A stretch of DNA of 64,000 nt from Trichoplusia ni (taxonomy: Eukaryota > Arthropoda > Insecta > Lepidoptera > Noctuidae): the NCBI RefSeq assembly GCF_003590095.1, contig NC_039494.1, forward strand, positions 9,176,001 to 9,240,000. The letters run 5' to 3'. The notes under the pieces are model-generated. The model did not search any database, was not told the DNA's origin, and saw only the letters and a program-made list of their open reading frames with translations. Of the stretch, positions 31,092 through 43,000 are shown one piece after another. The first letter of the stretch is position 1, and the number at the start of each line of letters is the position of its first letter. Made by a program: the position numbers and the translations under genes.

Positions 31092-34000
31092 ATGAATGTA
31101 AATAAGAAAACCGACTCTGAAAGCGGTTGGTTACTGTGTCCGTCAAAAAAGAATCCTGGCAAATTTTATTATTTCAATGTAGTTACCGGTGAATCTGTGT
31201 GGAGTTTTGATGTTGATGTAAGTTTTTTATTTAAATATTTTAACCGAGTCTTATAAACTCCGTATTGGTAATAAAAAAGTAAAAGTTAGTCGGCAAGTGC
31301 CGATTCTGAAGTTGTTTTTTCAATACAACTTTTCTATTTGAGATCGATTTACTTTATTATAAGTTAGCATCATTGTTTTACAAGAAAATATCCGTAGGTA
31401 CTATGAATTTACATGTTGTGTGTAACTTCGAAAATACTCAAAAATTGGACCCATTGCACAGGCCACACATTGTTTTAAACTTATTTTTTTCTTTAAGAGC
31501 GTCGTAAGCATGTGCATGTTCCGTGCATAATCCTGCTTGGGTGACATAAAATTAATTGCACCCAAACGCACTTTGTTAATTAAATCTGGACAGCATATAC
31601 ATATATACATTAAAAAATCTTGATCACTATAAATAAAAATATAATTTGATTTACTCCATGAATATTTTTTCCATTTGAATAGTTGAAAATTTCAGGTTCC
31701 ACCAACAAAAATATACTTATCCACATTAATTAACCCTATGTATACAGAAAAGTAAAACTTTATTATAGTTTCAAATAAGATATTTATTTCTATGAGATTC
31801 TTGTATGAATCAATTTAAAATACCTTCCAATAATTGGCTTAAAAACTCTTCTGTGCTGTAAACTGCCATAATTTTCTTCTTTTTAGAATACAGGTGTAAA
31901 AGAAAGTAATTTACAAAACGTACCTGTCTATCGTCACAGCTCCCATGAGCCACCTGAAGCTGGCCCATCAACCACCAATACACAATCATTCAGACCATAT
32001 TATGAACCAAGAAGTCCTTATGTTCAACCAGTACCAATATTTGGCCAACCTTCCTTTTCCAAATATGCTCCTGACCAAGAATTAAGACCAAATATAGTTT
32101 GGGCACCAATACAATTGCCAGTGTTTGGCCAAGAAACCAAAAAGCCTTTGATTGACAAAGTTACGCAAACGTCACAGTCATCATCACTGACGGACTCAGA
32201 GATTTTAGACCGGCCAGAAATAAATCAAAATAAACGTAGCAAATCTCATGAGAACCTATTTTTGAGTTTCGAGGGAGAAAATCAAGTACAACAACATAAT
32301 TTCAGAACTTCTACACCTAAAAAAATATTTTTTTACGAAGATTTCCAACCATCTGACGAAGACAGCAGTGGCAAACTAATACTGCCTTTTACCCCAGAGA
32401 AAAACAATCAAATTTCAACTTTAACCCCTGATGATAAAGTTGAAACTGCTAGAAATAAGGAACCAGGCTTAGAAGAAGAAAAAATGCTTGAGAATCTTGA
32501 AAGTACGGACTTACGGTTCCTTTTAATTGCTAAACGAAGGAAGACTATTGATGCTGGCATCAATGGGTCTGCAGAAAGTTAGTTATTATATATTTTTGTT
32601 ATTATTCATAAGTGTTGTTAAGAAAACAGCAAAGGGCAAAGTTGCAGGGTAATATTCATCCCTTCTGGAAGAGTTAGTGGATCGGAATGTTGCCCAACAG
32701 TGGGAATGGGGAATCCCACCAGTATATTAAAAGAAAGTGCAAAAAATATTTTTCTTAAAAATTAATCAAAAAATTTGTTTTGATTCACAAATATTCATTT
32801 GAGTCAACTTTCTATCAATGAGCAATTTCAAGTAATTTAACTATTTGCCAGCATTACCTACATAGCTGAATTTGCAAGTACTTATAATATATGTTAAAGG
32901 ATATAAGCAGAATCTTTACTATTTCAGAAAAAGTATTTGAACTAAAGAAGCCAACACCTAGAAAGAGGGTTACATTTAATATGAGCAACATTGAGAAAGT
33001 TGATGATAATCATATTAATCATACTATTGTTTCTAATACAAATGTAAGTATAAAATTAAATATAGTTATTTCATTTTAAAAACATTAAACTAAAGCTTCC
33101 ATTATTTAAGGTATAATAATCAATAATGAAAAACAGGAATCGCGACACTGAATTTCCTTTACGAATTTTCAAATGTCAAAAGTCACCCTATATATTTATG
33201 ACCGTAACCAGCTTTGCTTAACCTCGATTTTTTTTTATAGCTTCAACATAATTATCAACCTATAACCGCTCATGAGATACAGCCTGGCGATAGACGAACA
33301 GACAGCAATGCATCAGTAAAAACGGTACCTTTTTTTACCCCCTAATCTACCTATTACCTTATTTGTAATTAATGAAAAATTCGTAAGACATAGATAGACT
33401 TTCGCAATTATATTAAAACTGGCTGCAGTGGCGTAGCTGTGGTCACCGTCGCCCGGGCGGGATTCACACGTTGGCGCCTCAAACTAGGCATCTGAAAAAA
33501 AGCATTGTACATGATAATTTGCCGCCTTTTCTGAATTTTGCCGCCCTCCTGATTCTACACCACTGACTGGCTGATTCCCGCAAGTCCGCTCGCTATACTT
33601 TGAAAATGATCCCACGGGAACATAAAATCAGTATAAAACTATCCTATATGTTAATCCTGGTTGTAAACTATCTGTGTACAAAGTTTCGTCCAAATCCGTT
33701 CAGTGATTTTTGCGTGAAAGATTAACAAACATCCATACATAAAAACTTTCGCGTTTGATATATTAAGTATAATAGAACAATATTATTATTGTTTAACAGC
33801 TCGGATAGCCGAGTGGTTGAGGTCACCATGCCAAACCCACTGGGTGCGACGTGTCTCCGGTTCGATCCCCGCGTAAGACAAGCGGTTGTGTGACTCACGA
33901 ATGCTTGTCCTGAGTCTGGGTGTCTTTGTGCATGTGACTTGAATACGTAAAACTCCCCGCGATACTAGGATTAAATGCCTTACTGCGTTTTTTAAATAAA

Positions 34001-37000
34001 TAAAACTATTATTATTTTCAGACAACTACTAACCAAGGTAACAACATAAAGTTATTAGAAAGACCTGAAATACAGAAGAATGTGTCTCTATTCGCTCCTG
34101 AAAACAAGACAAAGTATTTAACGGATCACGTAAAAAGCGATACTTGGTTCTTAGTCACGGATACGGATGTCTTACTCCTATATTACGAGGCTATAGACAA
34201 AATTGTGCTCTCTGGTAAGTGGTTTTTATAGTCTACTAGCTTTTTGCTGCAGCTACGCCTGCGTGTTTGTCTATTATCGCCGTCGTTGGATTTTAAGCTA
34301 TCCATATGCAAAATTTCGTCAAAATCGGTTTAGCTGTTTAGGCGTGATTGTGACAAACAAGCTCATATTGTTTGTGTGATAAGCATGGTCAGTCGTAATG
34401 TGTCGATTGTCTATATAAATTATGTATTTAGGAATATTTAAGTATGATAATCAGTTTTCTAATACTCATAATACAAGATTTGCTTAGTTTGAGACATAAA
34501 TTATACTTTTCTGTTTTTCATCTACCAAAGATTATAAGGTAAAAAGTTTAAGTATGATTTTCAGGGCCGACATGTCGGTTAAATTATTGAAAATAATTTT
34601 AATAACATTTTGACGTCTTTGTCCCATTTATATATAAGTCTAGCTGTCTAAGCAAACGTTGTTTTACCATAGTAAAGGAAAAATATACGAAAAAAAAATA
34701 ATAAAAATAAATGTTGTCCTGTTCTCGGATATACCCAATATTCACACAAAATTTCGTGAGAATCGGTCAAGCTATTTCAGAAGAGTTCAATTTCATACAC
34801 AGTGACACGAGCATTTTATATATTAGATTAAAATTTGAAACCAATGAATTTAAAACCCTTATATCATATTTTCAGACGCGAAATGCAAATTATTAATCCC
34901 TTACGCTGTGCGGCGGGACATTGAGGCGCTGTGTGTCGGCGACTGTCAGGGACAACAGCGGGTTAAAAATGCGAGACAAATTACTAGACGACTGGCCGCG
35001 TTGCCACCACACTATATACGTAAGTGTAACTGAGGTTCAAACCTCGTAGGACAAGCTTTTGTGTGATCCACGAATGCTTGTCCTTAGTCTGGGTATCTTC
35101 AAAATCACTTCATAAATCTTAATAAAAATTGTAAGTAAATCTATACATATGTAATGTCAAAAGTGTCGAGTCTTACTCCAGTGTGTTAATCCACTACTAC
35201 TTGTAGTTTGAATATAAGTTTGTTTGTTACGCTTTCACGCGAAAAATACTTAACCGATCATTATGAAACTTTGCACACAATATGTTATTTGAGGGCTTAA
35301 AAGTAACATAAGGTTTGTTTTGTTGAACAAGAAAAAAAAAACACGATTTAAAAACACGACGACCTCCGTGGTCGAGTGGCGCACGCACCGGTTTTAAGGT
35401 GTCGCTAGCTCTGAGGTCCCGGGTTCGATCCCCGGCCGGGTCAATGTAAAAATTCATATTTCTACATTGTCTCGGGTCTGGTTGTTTGTGGTACCTTCGT
35501 TGTATCTGAATTCTATAACACAAGTGCTTTAGCAACTTACTTTGGGTTCAGAACAATGTATGTGATGTTGTCCGCATCATTATGCTTTCCAGCGATATTC
35601 CACGCGGCCGAAGCCGCGGGCGACCGCTAGTAAAGCTATAATTGTGCATGTGTGTGTGTATTTGTTTGTGCATGTTATATCCATCACAATTATTCGTGTA
35701 TAGCATTTAAAATATTATTTTTCTTTTATCTAAAGTTCAACCTTGCCCCGATGATGAAACTACAATGGTTACAACTGAGAGTGTATTAAAATGCTGCTTC
35801 CAAGCCACCACTTTCAATCATCATGTCGTAAGTATAATAAAACTAATTTATCTTTAAATATGTTTTTTATATAGTCTATCTTAGATCCCACTGCTGGGCA
35901 AAGTCCTACCTGATTCTCTTCCAAGCCATTCTTTATCCTTTGCGATTTATACACCCCATATAAAAAATTGAGCCCTCTAGAGAAAAAAACACTGACTTGT
36001 TTTTAATATAAATTCGTAAAATTCTCCTCAATAAATTGTTGACTTGTCTTAACATCAAGAGAGTAATTTTATTCTTGTCTCATTTTTTTTTGTCTCGTTC
36101 CAGAACAAAGACATTTTTTTTTCTATCTATTCTTATTATTCTCCTTCCAGCTCTCTCTAGACCTTGGATTAAATACATTATTCTATTTTCAGATTCTTGT
36201 CACCAACGATCCCTATCTTCAAGCGAAAGCCGACTTACTAAACATCAAAAATAAAAAACTAAACGATTTTAAGCACAATTTCAATCCAAGTTCGCCATTC
36301 ACACCAAAAAAGCTGCTAAACCCAAATCATGCTACATTCAACGAAAATAACTTAGTTAAAGAAAACAGTTTAAATTGTGAAGTTAAAAATGTACCTAAAG
36401 ACAATTTAACTTATAGTTTATTTGATTGTGATAGTCCAATTAACGTGGCTAAACTTAAACCGGTTAAAATCAATGAAAATAATAATCCAACAATGGAATT
36501 AAGGCAAATAGTTCGAAATATTACACAGACTGATCTTAAATCTAAACCTATAGTAAATAATACGTTTATATCAAAAAATATAACGAAAATTCCAACGCAA
36601 AATAAATTTCAAGTGACGTCTGCTCTAGCCGACGTTTCGTGTCCAAATGAAAAAAAGGAGGTTTTCAATTTTGAAAATCTGAAGTTGGAGGACGATTTTG
36701 AAAGATTCACAGTTAAAACACAAATTATGAATGAAAAATTAAGTACGAGAATGGACGAGTGGCTTTGTACATACACACAGATTATAGAAGATGTGTTGCA
36801 TGCGTTAATACAGGTAAGATATAGATATATATGTTTAACCGACTTTTTAAAAGAGGTAGTTCTTTATCAATCCGTTTTTTTTTATAGTGTAAGCTGTTGT
36901 TTTGTCAAATTGTTTTCATAAGTTTTTTGTCATTAAAATATATTTTCTTCTTATACATATTTTATTTAGCTGAAGACAGTTTTGCATATCATTGAAATGT

Positions 37001-40000
37001 TATTTAAATTCAAACAGCGTCGTGGAATTACTGAAACCAAGTAGACAAACTCTTTAGTTAATGATTTATTAAATGCTCACGCGTATTTATTAAAATCGCC
37101 TGACTAGTTTCGTACCTTAATCGTGAAATGACGCGAGTTCGGTTTAGTCAGAAACTAGTTGGGCGATTCCATTTAAAACGCAACAATAAACCGTTATTAA
37201 TCTAATATTCTGAAATCTGCAGCACAAGTAACTATAAAATCTAGCTTTTATAAGTTTATTTATACCTTTATTTATATTTATTTTGTAGATAAGCAGTGGT
37301 TCCGTATCAAGAACAGTGGCGCCCCTCTCTCTGCAGGAAACATTTAATAGTATCAAGATTGTTTACATAAATAATATCAAAATCAAAATAATTGTGAGGA
37401 AACTGACCGAGCTTTTGGATAAATGCAGTACGAAGATTGGTAAGTTTCAACTAACTTTTTGGAGAAAAAAAATGCCTATTTCCTATTTAAAACTATCCAC
37501 AAACTGAATTTTAATCTTCATATGACCTGACCGATTTCGGCGAGGCACCAGCTTTTCGCCCGCGGCTTCGCCCGCGTTGAGGTCGGTTATATCGCGTTTA
37601 CAAGAGAACTCTTCAAAAGTCCGGGATAAAAACTATCCTATGTTCTTTCTCTAGGTCAACTTTATCTCTGTACCAAATTTCATTAAAATCAGTTCTGTGG
37701 TTTAGACGTGAAAGCCTAACAGACAGACAGATAGAGTTACTTTCGCATTTATAATATTAGTAGGGATTTAGATTTCTAGATTTAATGTCATGGTTTTTGT
37801 TTTATTTGTATTGCAGGAAAGCTAATCCTAGCTCCCGATGACTTCATGACGATTTTGGGATATGGAGTTTTATTAATTCAGGAGTTGAAGGTTAGTTTAT
37901 ATGTAATAATCAAATTTGTCAAAATATGTTATATCGATAAACAACCGATCAACGCGAGTCGAACTCTCGGCACTGAGGGTTCCGTGCAATTAATAGATTT
38001 AAAAATCAACTAATCCACTCCATTCAAATATTATCAGAATCGGACCTGCTTTGTCTGCTAGCTTATTGGGAAGTGCCTCAAAATTGAGTTACAAAAATCC
38101 AGCTGGAACAACAAACAAACAAAAGACGTGTGTGTTAAATGACAACCATTCTAACTAAGTCTAACTAAGGGTATCGTGTTGCCCAGGTAACTGGGTTGAG
38201 GGGGTCAGATAGGCAGTCGCTCCTTGTAAAACACTGGTACTTAGCTGCATCCGGTTAGACTGGAAGCCGCCAACACAGTAGGGGAAAGACTAGGGTAATG
38301 ATGATGATATAATCTAAATATAATTTCAGAGCATTCAGCCTCTCTCCAAGGAGTTGAAAGACGCGGCCACAAACATGAGCTCTCTCTTAAATAACATAGA
38401 GAACGATACACTTGAGGTTGATCTCGACTGCTACACGAAGGCGCCGGTCAGCCGCTCTGAGTATGATGACAGAGAAGACGTAAGGGCCAACTGTAAGTAT
38501 TCATAATTAACAGATTTTAAAAACCTAGGAACCCACGTTTTTAAATGTCACTCCGTTAAAATTTTAACAAAATCGGTCTAGCTGTTTTTATAGTTGTAAA
38601 TTGCATTGTCATCGGGTTTGAAGCTACCCTGAAAATTTCAATCTGTTAGCTGAAAAATCCAACCGGAACGGCAAACGAAGAAATGTGTATGTATAAATAC
38701 GTGGGGAAAACTACAATATCTTTTTAAGAACAAAAATGTACAACTTCAGATAAAAACTACCGAAGCTTGATCATATTTTTTATGGAACCAATTGACAACA
38801 ATTTCATGTAAAGTGAAAGAATCAACACAATCAGTTTATCTAGTCCAAAGTCCCAAAGAAACATAATACCTCTTCCATTTTGAGATTATTCATTAAAAGT
38901 ATAAATCTATCCGTCACTTATATATATTAGAGCTTTAAACATCTCTTGTAACATTATGGAATGCAAATAAATATAGGAATATGAAAAAAAAACCGTGTAA
39001 TATAAATGACGCGCTCGTCTCGCTCGCCCGCCGCGTCAGCTCATGATTAAGGATTCCAGTTGGGTCCGAAACTAGTCGGGCTACCCCGATAAATACGCGT
39101 GATTTATTTCATAAATATCATATAGATAACTAGCTGTTGCCCGCGACTTCGTTCCCGTGGGTAGAAGAAGATGTAAGTTATGATTTATACCCGTCCTGTT
39201 TTTCTTTCACATTTTCCATTGTATCTTCGCTATTAGTCGCAGCGTGATGGTTTATAGCCTAAAGCCTTCCTCGATTAATTGTCTACTCAACACAAAAATA
39301 TTTTTTCAATTTGGACCAGTAGTTCCTGAGATTAGCGCCTTCAAACAAACAAACAAACAAACAAACTCTTCAGGTTTATACATATATTAGTATAGATTTA
39401 TAGAAAACGTAGAGACTCATTTTTGCTTCAAATTTTAGTATTGTGACGTAAATGCTTTCAATAAATTGTGGCAAATAATATTATTTTTAGTTGTGAAGGA
39501 CCCGTCACACGTCATAGACTATTTAAGGAAGCATTATCCACAATGGGCAGAATACGCGGACAAAAATGATGACGTTATTGAGAAATCAACGATTAAAAAT
39601 GTAAGTAGAAATATATTACTTAACTTATCACTCTTTTATATATTATTAAATACTAGCGAGTCCCGCGAATCGGTCCGCGTGGACTTCAATTTAAGGAGTG
39701 CGGTGGTTACCGTTTCCGCTTGACTAAAATTTCCCCAATATAATTAAAATACCCATATTTCATAGTTTTAAATAGACAATATTTAAGCCAGATTTTAGTT
39801 TCATATAAACTATGACCTCCCTTACCCCTTAAAACCCTCATCTCATGCTCTAGAAGCTGGACTCAGATAGTCCAGGAGCTAGACTATCTGTGTACTAAAA
39901 ATTTCACTACAATCGGTTCAGTAGTTTCGTAGTAGAGACAGACACAAACATTTTAAAATTTATAATATTAGTATGGATCATATCACAATTAATAAATCTT

Positions 40001-43000
40001 TTTCAGGACTACAATGTACTAAGAACGAGTGGAAAACATCTGAATAAGCTGAAAATAGACAGCAGCAAGAACATATCACTTAACACACAAGAAGATGTAA
40101 ATAATACATCGAAAACAATCAAACTCGTTAATCAAATTAATATTAAAAATCAAAACATTGACAAAACATTGGAAAATCAACACAAAACAGTCATAGACAC
40201 AAATGTTAATAAAAATATTAATATAACTGAATATATCAATTATCAAGATATATCAAAATTCAAAGAATATAATAATAAAAAAGAAATACCAAATATGATA
40301 GGAACAAATAATATTATAGATTCAAAAAAGATAAGAGAAAGCCTAGATTTAGACGCCCTAGATTATTCAGAAATTGAATATTCTAAACATACTGATAATC
40401 GAATAAATAACGAAGAAGTTGTTAACAATAATAGTGATGCGACAATATCTGATATCGATAATTATTTAATCGATAAACAAACTATCAACAATGATATTGT
40501 AGTAATATCGGATGACAGCACTAGTCCAGATGAAAATACAGATCAAAATAAATACAAAAATAATTCGAAAAATAACGATATCCCAAAACCGTACAATATT
40601 AACTCGAAATTCAATGAAAATACGTCAAAAATGTACAATATTATTCCGAAATTTAATGAAAATACCCCTAAACCCTACGAAAGTAGTAAAAAAATCGCTA
40701 TATTAAACGAAAGCTACACCAAAAATGGTAATTCACTTCGCGATGATAATACAAACGATTCTGGTTTTGAAAACGATAGCACTTTCGCTCTATCAGCTGT
40801 GAAATTATTCTTCAGTGAACTTTGCAGTACTTTCAGAATTACGCATAAATTAATGTGAGTATAATATGGTTTTTTTTTTAATCATTTATTCATATATAAC
40901 TTTACAAGATTACTCGCCAAGCTATGTCGCTTGTTGGCGAGACACGCTCATTACAACACAACATTATGCGAATTATTTAACACTTTAAACTTTTGTTAAA
41001 AACACATCTATAATATATATTTATATCTATATATATAAAAGAAAGTCGTGTTAGTTACACCACTTATAACTCAAGAACGGCAGAACAGATTTGGCTGAAA
41101 ATTGGTAGGGAGGTAGCTTAGAGCCAGGAGACGGACATAGGATACTTTTTATCCCGTTCGACAGCGTTCCCGTGTGACTTGACATGAAACGTCAGTCACT
41201 ATAAAACGTGGTATAACAAAACGCAAATGACAGCTATGTAATGACGTATGGATGACAATTTGATATTTGTAAGAAATCAATATTAAAACTACTTCTATCT
41301 ATATATATATAAGAAAGTCGTGTTTGTTACAACACTTATAACTCGAGAACGGCTGGACCGATTGCCATGGTTTTTGATTTGTTGGATTTGTTTCCGTCCC
41401 GAAAACAGAATACATCTTAAAAACAATGAAAACTCGATATGTGTAATGAATACTTTCATTTCAATAAATGCTGATTTGTTTATTACATGTAAAACTTTTG
41501 TTGTCCATAGGGTGATACCAGGAGATCAGATAGTAGTATTTCATGAGGGTTGTAGCTGGGGAGCACGAGGGCGGTACCAGGAGAGCACGTAGCCGTAGTT
41601 GATTAGGGTGATACCAGGAGATCAGATAGTAGTATTTCATGACCTTAGAGTAGGTAGCAGTCATGAAGGGATTACCAGTAGAGCAGTGAGGGTTATAGCT
41701 GGGTAGCAGGTACTGTACGCGTGAGAGTAGGGTGGGACCTTAGAGTAGGTAGCAGTCATGAGGGGATTACCAGTAGAGCAGGTAGCAGTAATACATGAAG
41801 GTGGTACCATTAAATCGGGGAATGGTAGTCAAAATCAAAAATAAACTAGATATCTATTGGCAGCACCCATGAGTTTGGCTCTAAGTTGCAGTAGATGTAT
41901 ATGAAGGTGGTTGCGATCTTGCTGAAGGGCCGCGATTAGCATAAAAAACTAATTCAATCGGCAATATTAGTAAATCATGTGTTTCTTATTTACAACCTAT
42001 ATACAACTTAAAATGATTACTTAAAAACAATCAGCAATATTATCATCGACTCTAAGGCGGTACGAAGTCCGCCGGGAAAGCTAGTAATATTATATATACT
42101 TATATCTATCTATTTTACTACATCTCACTAGTACTAGTCTTTATGTTTACTAGTCAATAGTTTTAGTCTAATAAACAGACCAACTCCTTGCCAATCCTTG
42201 TGACGCGGGGGTTTCAAGTCACATACACAAAGACACCCAGACTCAGGACAAGTGTTCGTGTCTCACAAATGCTTGTCGTACGCGAGGATCGAAACTGTGA
42301 CACGTTGTGCACAGTGGGTTTGGCGTGGTGACCTCAACCACTCGGCTATCCGTGCAGTATCTAGTCTTTTATGTTGCAACTATAATACTGCGACGGAAGG
42401 TTATGTAGCTATCTCTGGAAGAAAAGAAAAACCCTTTGCCAAGTTGTGGGATCTGACAAAAGCTATTTTAAACATATATAGGTACACAGTAGTCTCCAGA
42501 AATAAATTATTTACTGTTTTTCAGTGGCCAATGTCGTCTGTTAATAAGTAAAGAAGATTTATGTGAAATGAAAAAAAAACAATTGCGGTATCAAGCGAGC
42601 AAGTCCTTAGAATATTTAACGCCCATAATGCAGCATTTAGAAAGGTAAGAAACTATCAATTTTTGTTCCTTGAATAGAGAATTTAGAGTAAAATAACCTA
42701 ATTACTTCGTCAGCTAGGAGGAGCTCGTGGTTAAGCTATAACCGCATAAGTGAATCGATCACAGGGTAAGCTATGCTTGACGCGGTTGGTACGTAGATGG
42801 GTGACCACCTTTGTCATAACGAGTTCCTCCGTGTTTCGGATGGCACGTTAAATTGTGGGTCCCAGCTGTTATTCCTACATCTTTGACAGTCGTTACAGGT
42901 AGTCAGAAGCTTGAAAAGTCTCTGACAACCAGTCTAACCAAGGGGTATCGTGTTGCCCAAGTAACTGGGTTGAGGAGGTCTGATAGGCAGTCGCTCCTTG

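Noticed and set aside
41508..41810. A CRISPR-like array
   Set aside because: The repeats are degenerate, of unequal length, without unique spacers, and lie inside a eukaryotic mobile element.
42718..42835. A 5S rRNA gene
   Set aside because: The similarity is partial, the helix I sequence differs, there is no terminal T-run, and the element continues into a SINE tail with a target duplication.
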